Below are positions 39,953 to 48,624 of a stretch of 64,000 bases of DNA, in pieces. The DNA is from Erythrobacter ramosus (GTDB lineage Bacteria > Pseudomonadota > Alphaproteobacteria > Sphingomonadales > Sphingomonadaceae): contig NZ_WTYB01000001.1 of NCBI RefSeq assembly GCF_009828055.1, forward strand, positions 449,183-513,182. Direction: 5' to 3'. Under the pieces are notes generated by a model, which worked only from the letters and a program-made list of their open reading frames with translations, had not been told where the DNA came from and searched no databases. The translations under genes were made by a program, and so were the position numbers. The stretch's first letter is position 1. The number at the start of each line of letters is the position of its first letter.

Positions 39953-40719
39953 GCCGCATGCGGGGCAAGGTCGCGCTGATCTCGGGCGGCGCGGAGGGGA
40001 TCGGGGCTGCTGTCGCGCGGCTGATCATCGCCGAGGGCGGCAGCGTGATGCTGGGCGATGTGCAGCTGGAAAAGGCGCAAGACCTGGCCGCTGAACTGGG
40101 CGAGCGCGCGGCGGCCTGCCTGCTTGATGTGCGTGACCTGCACCAGTGGGAAGCTGCCGTTTCCGCCACGCGCGGCCATTTCGGCAAGCTCACCGTGCTG
40201 TGCAACATTGCGGGCATCTCCGAACCCGGCAACGTGCCCGATGGCGATCTCGACGTGTGGCATCGCACCATCGACATTAACCTCCACGGCCCGTTCTACG
40301 GGATGCGGGCTGCGATCCCGGCGATGGAAGCCAGCGGAGAACCCTGCGCCATCGTCAACATCGGCTCGATGATCGCGCTGCGCCCGGCGGCGTTCGTTGC
40401 TGCTTACTCAGCGTCGAAGACCGGCCTGCGCGGTCTCACCCAGTCGGTTGCGCTTGATCTGGCCGCACGGGGCCTGCCGATCCGCGCCAACATGGTCCAC
40501 CCCGGCGCGATCCGCACGCCGATGTACAATCGCTATAAATTTTCCGGCGCCGACACGCCCGAGAACATCGAAACCAATTTTGCCGCCACCCACCCGATGA
40601 ACCGTATTGGCGAGCCGGAGGAAGTCGCCCGCGCGGTCGTGTTCCTCGCCAGCGATGATGCGAGCTTCACCACGGGCTGCGACCTAACCGTTGATGGCGG
40701 CGGGAGCATCAGGAGCTAA
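39949..40719 (+). CDS. SDR family NAD(P)-dependent oxidoreductase
   Basis: A 256-residue classical SDR. Cofactor motif SGGAEGIG (12-19), CNIAG in place of NNAG, catalytic Ser140, Tyr153, Lys157 (YSASK), GDVQLEK after beta-2 (NAD type). The start overlaps the thiolase-like gene by four bases. Its last 27 bases are repeated 97 bp downstream. Would act on a hydroxyl or keto group during side-chain breakdown. Confidence 0.88.
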   Translation: MSRMRGKVALISGGAEGIGAAVARLIIAEGGSVMLGDVQLEKAQDLAAELGERAAACLLDVRDLHQWEAAVSATRGHFGKLTVLCNIAGISEPGNVPDGDLDVWHRTIDINLHGPFYGMRAAIPAMEASGEPCAIVNIGSMIALRPAAFVAAYSASKTGLRGLTQSVALDLAARGLPIRANMVHPGAIRTPMYNRYKFSGADTPENIETNFAATHPMNRIGEPEEVARAVVFLASDDASFTTGCDLTVDGGGSIRS

Positions 40720-40816
40720 CGTGACCAAAGCGCATTTTCACAGCCCGGCCACCCGGACCCAGCGTTTGCACCCGCGCCGCCGGCCAGTCGATGGCGGCGG
40801 TAGCATCAGGAGCTAA
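40693..40816 (+). repeat. Direct repeat of an SDR gene 3' end (27 bp, two copies)
   Basis: The segment 40693-40719, which encodes the end of the SDR (DGGGSIRS and stop), recurs at 40790-40816 with a single mismatch. The 70 bases between have no coding signal. The second copy ends two bases before the ATG of the ThuA-like gene and supplies its AGGAGC ribosome binding site. Looks like the scar of a deleted or duplicated SDR gene. Confidence 0.85.
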
Positions 40817-40818
40817 TC

Positions 40819-41574
40819 ATGGCCGAACAACCCGCCACCCGCATCGACGCGCATTTCATCGCCGCGGGTAAGTATCACGATATCGACTTCCCGCGGATCG
40901 AGATCCTCAAGCTGCTGGCCGAACACCCGCATATCCGCACCACGGTGGCCTGCGACTATTCGGGGCTCGAACGGCTCGATGCCTGCCGTTTCCTCATCAC
41001 CTATACCTGCGACCTGATGCCCACGCCTGAACAAGCCGCGCAGATCAAGGCGTGGATGGAGAAGGGCGGCAAGTGGATGGCGCTCCACGGCACCAATTCG
41101 ATCCTGGTCTTCACCGCCGAAGGCTTGGTCGATGCGCCCGATGATCGCCCGGACGTGATGGAGATGCTCGGCACGCAGTTTGTTGCGCACCCGCCGATCG
41201 GCAAATTCCCGGTTGAGGTGGTCAATAAGGATCACGAGCTGACCCAGGGGATTGAGAACTTCGAAGTGGTGGACGAGCTATACCTCTCCAAAACCACTGC
41301 CCCGATCGAAACCCTGATGCAGACGACCTTCGAAGGCGAGGCCACCGGCTTCACGCACAGCCAATGGCCGACCACCACCGTACCTATCCTTTATACGAGG
41401 GATATCGGCGCAGGGCAGATCGTTTACAACGCATTGGGCCATTGCCGTGGCCACTATGACCTGCCCGGCATGGCTGATTTCTACCCGCATAAGGAAATGT
41501 GCGCGTGGAATTACGATGTTTATTATGATCTGCTGCGGCGCACGATACTCTGGGCGATGCGCGACGGGGCCTGA
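40819..41574 (+). CDS. ThuA-like domain protein
   Basis: A 251-residue ThuA-fold protein (RIDAHFIAAGKYHDIDFPRIEILKLLAEH, LITYTCDLMPTPEQ, KGGKWMALHGTNS, HYDLPGMADFYPHKE). Clearly homologous in layout to 34788-35564 but diverged, so two ThuA types are part of this island. No hydrolase triad can be named. Located between the SDR and the second acyl-CoA dehydrogenase. Confidence 0.8.
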   Translation: MAEQPATRIDAHFIAAGKYHDIDFPRIEILKLLAEHPHIRTTVACDYSGLERLDACRFLITYTCDLMPTPEQAAQIKAWMEKGGKWMALHGTNSILVFTAEGLVDAPDDRPDVMEMLGTQFVAHPPIGKFPVEVVNKDHELTQGIENFEVVDELYLSKTTAPIETLMQTTFEGEATGFTHSQWPTTTVPILYTRDIGAGQIVYNALGHCRGHYDLPGMADFYPHKEMCAWNYDVYYDLLRRTILWAMRDGA

Positions 41575-41612
41575 GCGGCTGGACTGATTACGAGAAGTGG
41601 GACTCGACTGAC

Positions 41613-42821
41613 ATGGATATGGACTTCTCCCCCGAGGACATCGCCTTCCGCGAAGAGGTGCGTGCGTTTCTCAAGGATAACCTGCCCGCACGGCTGCGCG
41701 ACGGGGCACGCCGCACGCCGGGGGTGTTCGTCGAGCCCGATATCGGGATGGAATGGCACCGCATCCTGTTCCGCCAGGGCTGGGTCGCTCCGCACTGGCC
41801 CAAGGACGACGGCGGCACCGGCTGGAGCCCGACGCAGAAGTTCATCTTCGAAAAGGAATGCGCGCTGGCGGGCGCTCCGTCGCTGGCGATCCTCGGCCTG
41901 CGCCTCGTCGGCCCGGTGATCTGCGAATTCGGCACGCCCGAACAAAAGGCGCGCTTCCTCCCCGGCATCCTGTCGGGCGATGATTACTGGTGTCAGGGCT
42001 ATTCCGAGCCCGGCAGCGGCTCCGACCTCGCCAGCCTGAAAACCGCCGCGCGGCTTGATGGCGACGAGTATGTCATCAACGGCTCCAAGATCTGGACCAC
42101 CCACGCGCATCATGCCGACTGGATTTTCGCACTGGTGCGCACAGATGCGACCGTGAAGAAGCAGGCCGGGATCAGCTTCCTGCTCGTGCCGATGGACCAG
42201 TCGGGGGTGTCGGTGACACCGATCCATTCGATGTCCGGCGATCATGAAGTCAACGCGGTGTTCTTCACCGATGCCCGTACGCCTGCGGAAAACCGCATCG
42301 GCGAAGAAGGACAGGGCTGGAGCATCGCCAAGTTCCTGCTGGAGAACGAACGCGGCGGATCGTGCTACGCCCCACGCCTGTTGCAATCGATCGAGCGGCT
42401 GGAAAACCTCGCACAAACCCAGCCTTCGGGCGTCAATGGCGCGCTCGCGCATGATCCGCGCTTCCGCGACCGGCTGGCCCGCGTCAGGCTGGAGGCCGAG
42501 GCGCTGGAGATCACCGAACTGCGCATCCTCGCCGAACTCGCCAAAGGCCGGGCGCCGGGGCCGCAAACGTCACTGGTGAAGCTGCTCGGCTCTAACATCG
42601 GCCAGCAGGTCGATGTGCTGCGTTTGGAGCTGCTCGGGCCCGACGCGCTGCAATTGCCCTTGGAGCGCCCACTATACGGCAATGAAGCGCCCGAACCGGT
42701 CGGGAGCGAATATGCCCAGACCGCGATGGGACGCTACCTCAACAACCGCGCCGCGACGATCTTCGGCGGCTCGGACGAGGTGCAGAAGAACATCATCGCC
42801 AAGACCGTGCTGGGGCTTTGA
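41613..42821 (+). CDS. Acyl-CoA dehydrogenase family protein
   Basis: A 402-residue ACAD. Seen: WCQGYSEPGSGSDLASLKT, GSKIWTTHAHHADW, and the C-terminal NNRAATIFGGSDEVQKNIIAKTVLGL. At the place of the usual catalytic Glu (YEGT) it has FGGS, as in one class of heteromeric dehydrogenases, so the base may come from elsewhere or from the partner at 37284. Probably forms the alpha2beta2 enzyme with that protein. Confidence 0.88.
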   Translation: MDMDFSPEDIAFREEVRAFLKDNLPARLRDGARRTPGVFVEPDIGMEWHRILFRQGWVAPHWPKDDGGTGWSPTQKFIFEKECALAGAPSLAILGLRLVGPVICEFGTPEQKARFLPGILSGDDYWCQGYSEPGSGSDLASLKTAARLDGDEYVINGSKIWTTHAHHADWIFALVRTDATVKKQAGISFLLVPMDQSGVSVTPIHSMSGDHEVNAVFFTDARTPAENRIGEEGQGWSIAKFLLENERGGSCYAPRLLQSIERLENLAQTQPSGVNGALAHDPRFRDRLARVRLEAEALEITELRILAELAKGRAPGPQTSLVKLLGSNIGQQVDVLRLELLGPDALQLPLERPLYGNEAPEPVGSEYAQTAMGRYLNNRAATIFGGSDEVQKNIIAKTVLGL

Positions 42822-42833
42822 GATAGCTCTTAC

Positions 42834-42940
42834 TCGTCATTGCGAGGAGTGAAACGACGAAGCAATCCATGAACCGGCGCTCGCAATTGCACGGTCGAGC
42901 CATGGATTGCCACGCCGCCTTCGGCGGCTTGCAATGACGA
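42834..42940. repeat. About 107-bp palindromic element, ATTGCGAGGAG family (copy 2)
   Basis: Ends TCGTCATTGCGAGGAG and GCTTGCAATGACGA pair, and GCAATCCATG pairs with CATGGATTGC. The central GCAATTGCACGGTCG is nearly identical to the middle of 26790-26890. Lies between two co-directional genes. Confidence 0.8.
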
Positions 42941-42958
42941 AAAACAGAGGAAACTAAG

Positions 42959-43861
42959 ATGGACGCTTCGAAGCTGATGTTCCGCGATGGGTTGATGGCG
43001 GGCGAGCGAATTCTCGTCACCGGCGGCGGCACGGGCCTTGGGCGCGAGATGGCCGAGGCGTTCCTGAAGCTGGGCGCGACCGTCTACATCTGCGGTCGCC
43101 GCCAGAACAAGCTGGATGAGACTGCGGCGGAACTCACTGCTTTGCATGGAGGCAAGATTGCCGGCATGGCCTGCGACATCCGCGATGCCGATGCGATCCA
43201 CGCGATGGTCGATGCGATCTGGGCCGATGGCGGGGCTTTGACCGGGGTTGTCAACAACGCGGCGGGCAACTTCATCAGCCGCACCGAAGACCTTTCGGTC
43301 AACGGCTTCAACGCCATTGCCGACATCGTGATGCGCGGCACCTTCTACGTCACGCTCGACATCGGCAAGCGGTTGATTGCCGAGAAGAAGAAGGCGAGCT
43401 TCCTCTCGATCCTCACCACCTGGGTGTGGTCGGGCAGCGCCTTCGTGGTGCCGTCTGCCATGAGCAAGACCGCCATCAATGCCATGACCCAGAGCCTTGC
43501 GACCGAATGGGGCCGCTATGGCCTGCGCTTCAACGCCATCGCCCCCGGCCTCTTCCCGACCAAGGGCATGAGCGCACGCCTGTCACCCAGCGGGCAGGGC
43601 GGCAATTCGAAGAACGACCTCAATCCGATGGGCCGCGCGGGCGAGATGCATGAACTCGCCAACCTCGCCGTGTTCCTGATGGGACAAGGCGCCGAATATG
43701 TGAACGGCCAGACCATCGCCATCGACGGCGCGGGCTTCCAGGCCAATGGCGGCACCTTCTACCCGATGCTTCACGCGCTGGGCGATGCAGAATGGGACCA
43801 GATGCGCGCGATGATCAAGGGTACGAACGAGAAGGACAAGGCCGAACGAACGACCGGCTGA
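42959..43861 (+). CDS. 2,4-dienoyl-CoA reductase-like SDR
   Basis: A 300-residue SDR of the DECR type, which reduces 2,4-dienoyl-CoA with NADPH. Seen: FRDGLMAGERILVTGGGTGLG, GRRQNKL (NADP), NNAAGNF, then SGSAFVVPSAMSKTAINAM and LATEWGRYGLRFNAIAPG. The classical YxxxK Tyr is replaced by Ser (SAMSK), as in mammalian DECR, which uses a different Tyr/Asn. Last gene of the block starting at 36037. Confidence 0.86.
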   Translation: MDASKLMFRDGLMAGERILVTGGGTGLGREMAEAFLKLGATVYICGRRQNKLDETAAELTALHGGKIAGMACDIRDADAIHAMVDAIWADGGALTGVVNNAAGNFISRTEDLSVNGFNAIADIVMRGTFYVTLDIGKRLIAEKKKASFLSILTTWVWSGSAFVVPSAMSKTAINAMTQSLATEWGRYGLRFNAIAPGLFPTKGMSARLSPSGQGGNSKNDLNPMGRAGEMHELANLAVFLMGQGAEYVNGQTIAIDGAGFQANGGTFYPMLHALGDAEWDQMRAMIKGTNEKDKAERTTG

Positions 43862-44028
43862 ACGGGCGCGCCCTTTCCTACTTTGCCGAGTTCTGCCAAC
43901 CTTCCGGCATGACGCAATTTCCCCCCGAATTCCGCCCTTTCATGGTCGGGCCGGGACGAACCGGTTTTCCTTTCCTGGACAGTGTCTCATGTGTCTCCAA
44001 CACGATGAGCAGCCCGCGCTGTGAACCG

Positions 44029-45252
44029 TCAGGTCACAGCTGCGCGCTGGTGGAACTCGGGGCGCTGCCATTCGCACCATGCCAGCACTTCGGCCAGATG
44101 GCGCGCGGCGGCGGCGATATCGGCGAAGCTCAGATAGGCAGGCGCAAAGCCAAGTCGCAGCACATCAGGCGCACGGAAATCACCGATGACGCCGCGCGCG
44201 ATCAGCGCCTGACAGATGGCGTAGGCCTCGGGATGGCGGAACGAGAGTTGGCTGCCGCGATCAGTGCTGCGGGGCGGACTGACCAGTTCAAGGTGCACGT
44301 CATGCGCCATCACGCTTTCGAGGAAGAACTCCGACAGCGCCTGCGATTTGCCGTAGAGCCGGTCGACGCCGATTGCGGCGATCAGATCGACCCCCACCTC
44401 AAGCGCCGCCAGCCCCAGCACCGGCGGGGTGCCACATTGCAGCCGGTCGATGCCCGGTGCGCCCGCGTAATCGTCGGAAAAGGCGAAGGGTGCGGCATGG
44501 CCAAACCAGCCGGTCAGCGGCTGTTGCAAGTCCGCCTGATGCCGCTCAGCGACGAAGGCAAAGGCCGGCGCGCCCGGCCCGCCGCACAGGTATTTGTAAC
44601 CGCAACCCACAGCGAAATCCGCGCCGATGCCATTGAGGTCAACAGGCAGCGCCCCGGTCGAATGCGACAAGTCCCACAGCACCAAAGCGCCAGCCTCATG
44701 AGCGGCGCGGGTGAGCTTCACCATGTCGTGCAGCGCGCCGGTCTTGTAGTGGGCATGGGTCAGCATCAGCAGCGCCACATCGCCATCGAGCGCCTGCGCA
44801 AGCTTGTCCCGGTCGGCCAACCGCCGCTCGGCAAGGCCCTGCGCTTCCAGGCCGGCGATCATGTAGAGATCGGTCGGGAAGTTGCCGGGTTCGGACAAGA
44901 CCACCTTGCGGCCTGGGCGCATTTGGAGCGCGGCGGCGATCAGCTTGAAAAGGTTCACGCTGGTCGAATCGCAGGCGATCACTTCATGCGGGGCGGCACC
45001 GATCAGGGGTGCGATCTTGGCGCCGATGCGGCTCGCCATGTCGAACCAGCCAGCGCTGTTCCACGAGCGGATCAGCCCTTCGCCCCACTCGCTCTCCACC
45101 ACCCGCGTTAGCGCCGCAGGGGTGTCCTTGGGCAGTGCTCCCAATGAGTTGCCGTCGAGGTAGATCACGCCCTCCGGCAGCGTGAACCGCTCGCGATAGC
45201 CCGCCAGCGGATCGGCAGCGTCGAACTCGGCGGCGCGGCTTTCCGGGGTCAT
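44029..45252 (-). CDS. kynU: Kynureninase
   Basis: A 407-residue PLP enzyme that splits kynurenine to anthranilate and alanine. Seen: IYLDGNSLGALP at the N-terminus, CDSTSVNLFKL, LWDLSHSTGALPVDL, the PLP lysine in GCGYKYLCGGPGAPAF, and QCGTPPVL. Its ATG overlaps the stop of the tryptophan dioxygenase gene by four bases. No formamidase gene is in this pair. Confidence 0.94.
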   Translation of the reverse strand: MTPESRAAEFDAADPLAGYRERFTLPEGVIYLDGNSLGALPKDTPAALTRVVESEWGEGLIRSWNSAGWFDMASRIGAKIAPLIGAAPHEVIACDSTSVNLFKLIAAALQMRPGRKVVLSEPGNFPTDLYMIAGLEAQGLAERRLADRDKLAQALDGDVALLMLTHAHYKTGALHDMVKLTRAAHEAGALVLWDLSHSTGALPVDLNGIGADFAVGCGYKYLCGGPGAPAFAFVAERHQADLQQPLTGWFGHAAPFAFSDDYAGAPGIDRLQCGTPPVLGLAALEVGVDLIAAIGVDRLYGKSQALSEFFLESVMAHDVHLELVSPPRSTDRGSQLSFRHPEAYAICQALIARGVIGDFRAPDVLRLGFAPAYLSFADIAAAARHLAEVLAWCEWQRPEFHQRAAVT

Positions 45253-46040
45253 ATCGCTGTCCTGACGGTGAGCAATTCGGGGAAGAAGGCCTGCTTCAGC
45301 ACGCCTTCGAGATAGGGCACGCCGGGGGTGCCGCCGGTGCCGCGCTTGAAGCCGATGATGCGCTCGACCGTTTTCAGATGCCCGAACCGCCAGCGTTGGA
45401 AATGGTACTCCAGATCGACCAACTTTTCGGCGAGTTCATACAAATCCCAGTGTGGCTGCGGATCGCGGTAGATCTCCGCCCACGCTGCCTCGACGCTGGC
45501 ATTGGGGGCATAGGACGCGGCCGGATCGCGCTCTAGTGCGGCCGCATCAATCGCGAACCCGCGCCGCGCCAGCAACCGGATTGCCGCATCATAGAGGCTC
45601 GCCCGGCCCTGCTCCGCCTCCAGCCGCTCAGCCCAGTCGGCGTTGTTCTTGTGGAGCCGCACATGCTTGCCGTCGCGCCCGCCGAGCATGAATTCCATCA
45701 TTCGGTACTGCGCCGACTGGAACCCGCTCGATGCGCCGAGATGCGGGCGAATCGCGGAATAATCATGCGGGGTCATGGTGCTGAGCACATCCCAGCTCTG
45801 GATCAATTGCTGCTGCGCCCGCGCCACCCGCGCCAGCATCTTGAAGGCGGGACGCAGATTATCCGCCTCGATACACTCGCGCGCGGCGGTCAGTTCGTGC
45901 AGGCACAGCTTGAGCCACAGCTCGCTCGCCTGATGGACGACGACGAACAGCAGCTCGTCATGCGCATCGGACGCGGGATGCTGGGCGGCGAGGATGCGGC
46001 CAAGGTCGAGATAGCTCGCATAGGTAACGTCAGCGCTCAT
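45249..46040 (-). CDS. kynA: Tryptophan 2,3-dioxygenase
   Basis: A 263-residue heme dioxygenase that opens the indole ring of tryptophan. Seen: TYASYLDLGRILAAQHP, HDELLFVVVHQASELWLKL, ARVARAQQQLIQSWDVL, TPHDYSAIRPHLGASSGFQS and the C-terminal GTGGTPGVPYLEGVL, all family signatures. Forms a two-gene operon with kynU. Confidence 0.94.
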   Translation of the reverse strand: MSADVTYASYLDLGRILAAQHPASDAHDELLFVVVHQASELWLKLCLHELTAARECIEADNLRPAFKMLARVARAQQQLIQSWDVLSTMTPHDYSAIRPHLGASSGFQSAQYRMMEFMLGGRDGKHVRLHKNNADWAERLEAEQGRASLYDAAIRLLARRGFAIDAAALERDPAASYAPNASVEAAWAEIYRDPQPHWDLYELAEKLVDLEYHFQRWRFGHLKTVERIIGFKRGTGGTPGVPYLEGVLKQAFFPELLTVRTAI

Positions 46041-46082
46041 GGCTGCGCTCCTAGCGCGCCCGTTGCCCTGAGGGAACTCCCG

Positions 46083-46511
46083 CTAGATTCGTCCCTCGAT
46101 CACGCGGGTTTCCGGGTGATGCTTGTCGATGTGTTTGAGGATGATCTTGAGGTTCTTGGTGTTGGACCGGAACACAAGGTCTACCGCATCACCCACCAAC
46201 GGGATTGCGCCAATCGCGGTGTCGAACAACACGTTCGCCCCCATCCGCGCCAGCTTCCACTTGGACAGGCCAAGATTGCGCGCTTCCCAGATGATATAGG
46301 CACCCATCGCGGTGGTCACGATCTCGCCCAGCACCGGCACCAGGCCGATCAGCGCATCCAGCCCGACGGGCATGTTGACGCCGGGGATGACGAAACTGCG
46401 TTCGAGCAGCTTTTCCATCGCCACCACCCGCGCGCGCACCGATGCGGGATCGGTGCCGGTGGGCAGCGTGAAGGTCATCGGCTGAGGGCGGCGGGGTTGC
46501 TCTATTTCCAT
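46083..46511 (-). CDS. DUF4112 domain protein
   Basis: A 142-residue small membrane-associated protein. The DUF4112 core runs from LERSFVIPGVNMPVGLDALIGLVPVLGEIVTTAMGAYIIWEA to LFDTAIGAIPLVGDAVDLVFRSNTKNLKIILKH, with two hydrophobic hairpins containing the paired GLDALIGLVP and AIGAIPLVGD motifs. ATG 46511 or 46478 are both possible; neither has a strong site. Function unknown. Confidence 0.82.
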   Translation of the reverse strand: MEIEQPRRPQPMTFTLPTGTDPASVRARVVAMEKLLERSFVIPGVNMPVGLDALIGLVPVLGEIVTTAMGAYIIWEARNLGLSKWKLARMGANVLFDTAIGAIPLVGDAVDLVFRSNTKNLKIILKHIDKHHPETRVIEGRI

Positions 46512-46516
46512 GCCTC

Positions 46517-47980
46517 TTAGGTGGTGGGCTCTGACAGCGGGAACAAGGGGTGCATCCCCCACACGTTGGGGAGGTAATTGCGGATTGTGCCGCGCACCAG
46601 CGACCAGCGCACGGGGGCGCCGAGCGGGATGTAGACCTCCCGTTCGACCAGTGCTGCATGGGCTTCGATGAGCAACCGTTCGCGCGCAGCGGCATCGCGC
46701 TCGGTCAGGGACTGGCGCACCAGCTCATCGGCTTCGGGGGCGCACAAGCCCGCATTGAGACCGCAGTTGAACTGATTGAGATACCAGCGTGCCGAAGTGT
46801 ACCGCGCCAACGTATCGCGCAGCTCGAGGTCGGCGGCCTCGCCCTTCCCAGCCCGGCGCACGGACACACCAATCTCGCCCCAGGCCGATGCCAATTCTCG
46901 CAGCAGGAGATCGCCCCCCGGCCCGGACGGCAAAGCGAGGCGCACGGTTGCCTCGCGCCCCGGCCCGGCCCAAGCGCTTACTCTTGCGGCGGCAGCGCGG
47001 CGGCGCTCCTCGATCGAAGCGCCGTTCCAGCGATCTTCGGGATAGGGTGCGTCCGTGAAGATCTCGGATGGGACGACCCAGCTGCTTTCACGCCAGCCAG
47101 CCAGCCCAAAGCTGCGGATCAGCGCAGTCCGGTCAATCGCCATCGACAAGGCTTCGCGCCGGGCGGGATCGGCGAGGAACCCGGTCTCACGCCGCACCAC
47201 CAGCCCCAGCAGGCCGAGCGCCGGATCGACCTGAATCGTCCCGCGCGATAGCGGCCCGACTTCGGCCAGCGGGAAATCGATCAGCGTGCCGCCGAGCACC
47301 AGATCGACCTCTCCGCGCGCAAACGCCGCCACGGCATTGCGCGCCGATAGCGCCCGCACCTCTACCGGGCGGGCGATGTCTTCCCAATCCTCGCGCGCTG
47401 GCAGGCCGCGGGATTCGGGCGGAAGTGCCGTGAGCCGGGCGACTGTGCTATCCTCGTCGCGCGACATGGCCATCGGCCCTGCCCCGTTGCTGCCACGCAC
47501 CAGCCCGAGTTCGGGCTGAGCCAGCAGGCGCAGGAAATCGGGCATTGGCGAGGAGAGCCGCACTTCGATCACCCGCCCGGTCATCGCCCGGATGTCGCGC
47601 ACCTTGGCCAGATCGAGCCCCAGCGAGGTGCCGCGCAGCCGGACGAGTCCGGCGCGCAATTGTTCGCGGACGTCAGCCGCGGTGATCTCATCACCACCAG
47701 GCCAGGTGCTGTCGCGCAGGCGGAAGATGTAGCTGAGGCCGTCCTCGGTCACGATCCAGCGTTCGGCGATGGCGGGGACCACCTGACCCACCGGATCAAG
47801 CGCGACCAGCCCTTCGCGGGTGGCTGCGCGCATGTGCTGCGCGGCTGGTGAAAGGCGCACGCCTTGTTCGAACGGATCGTCAGGCGCGCCGATGACCGCG
47901 ACTGCGACCGGCCCGCCGCCGCCAGATGGGCCGCAGGACCATGTCGCCAGTGCAGCAATCAGAGGAAACCAGAATCGCAT
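46517..47980 (-). CDS. ABC-type peptide/nickel substrate-binding protein (SBP_bac_5), orphan
   Basis: A 487-residue extracellular solute-binding protein, family 5. An N-terminal hydrophobic segment MRFWFPLIAALATWSC is followed by GPSGGGG, which looks like a lipoprotein signal although the residues before Cys (ATWS) are not a standard lipobox. Core blocks EGLVALDPVGQVVPAIAERWIVTEDGLSYIFRLRDSTWPGG and GGLLGLVVRRETGFLADP-type regions are typical. ATG 47980 is preferred over the GTG 48112, which would remove the signal. No permease or ATPase gene lies nearby, so a role in sensing or uptake with a distant partner is likely. Confidence 0.82.
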   Translation of the reverse strand: MRFWFPLIAALATWSCGPSGGGGPVAVAVIGAPDDPFEQGVRLSPAAQHMRAATREGLVALDPVGQVVPAIAERWIVTEDGLSYIFRLRDSTWPGGDEITAADVREQLRAGLVRLRGTSLGLDLAKVRDIRAMTGRVIEVRLSSPMPDFLRLLAQPELGLVRGSNGAGPMAMSRDEDSTVARLTALPPESRGLPAREDWEDIARPVEVRALSARNAVAAFARGEVDLVLGGTLIDFPLAEVGPLSRGTIQVDPALGLLGLVVRRETGFLADPARREALSMAIDRTALIRSFGLAGWRESSWVVPSEIFTDAPYPEDRWNGASIEERRRAAAARVSAWAGPGREATVRLALPSGPGGDLLLRELASAWGEIGVSVRRAGKGEAADLELRDTLARYTSARWYLNQFNCGLNAGLCAPEADELVRQSLTERDAAARERLLIEAHAALVEREVYIPLGAPVRWSLVRGTIRNYLPNVWGMHPLFPLSEPTT

Positions 47981-48057
47981 CGCAGCCTGCCTAGCAGGTT
48001 GAAACGCGGCGGTCAGCTTGTGGTGGAACACGCAGCGGGGCAAAGCCCGCAATAGGC

Positions 48058-48435
48058 TCAAATCTTGCGCAGCGTGCTCAGCTCGGGCGGCGGCGGGGCG
48101 CGATGGCTCCACGATGGCTTGACGATGGTTGCCTCGTGACCTTCGTTGGTCTGGAGCGGACGGCGCGCCTTCTGGGAATCGATTTCCTCATCGAATGCGA
48201 CCCCGAAGCGATTGTCCTGCACCCAGGCGACGGTGCCGTTCACAGCGCCGATATTGCGCAGCTCGACCACGACGCGGTGCCCGCGCTGAACGCGCAGCTG
48301 GCCTTCGCCCATCATCCCGCCATCCGAAAGATTGCGCACCCGCGCACGGTGAGTCTCCGCGCTTTGCTCGACCCGAATTTCGGCCAGCAAAAACAGGCTG
48401 TCGCGTGCGACACTGCGTGTCTCAACTCCTGTCAT
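48058..48435 (-). CDS. PilZ domain protein
   Basis: A 125-residue PilZ protein (cyclic-di-GMP receptor). The RVRNLSDGGMMGEG segment corresponds to the conserved (D/N)xSxxG block, with basic residues (RARVR) just upstream. AWVQDNRFGVAFDEEID matches the second half of the barrel. Probably a small c-di-GMP-responsive effector; the target process is not known. Confidence 0.85.
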   Translation of the reverse strand: MTGVETRSVARDSLFLLAEIRVEQSAETHRARVRNLSDGGMMGEGQLRVQRGHRVVVELRNIGAVNGTVAWVQDNRFGVAFDEEIDSQKARRPLQTNEGHEATIVKPSWSHRAPPPPELSTLRKI

Positions 48436-48624
48436 CTTAAGGATCGCCTCCTCAGCGGAACTTCAATCAAGCAAATCAGATGACGCAGCCTAAACCGGCA
48501 CGCCACAATGCGCCATTGCTGGTGCGGCATTCGCGGTTAACGCGAGGTAAAAATCTGCCCTTGGAACCGTGGCTTGTGCTGAGGCGTCCCAGCGCGGCAC
48601 AAGGTGCTGAAGGGAGATTTACGC

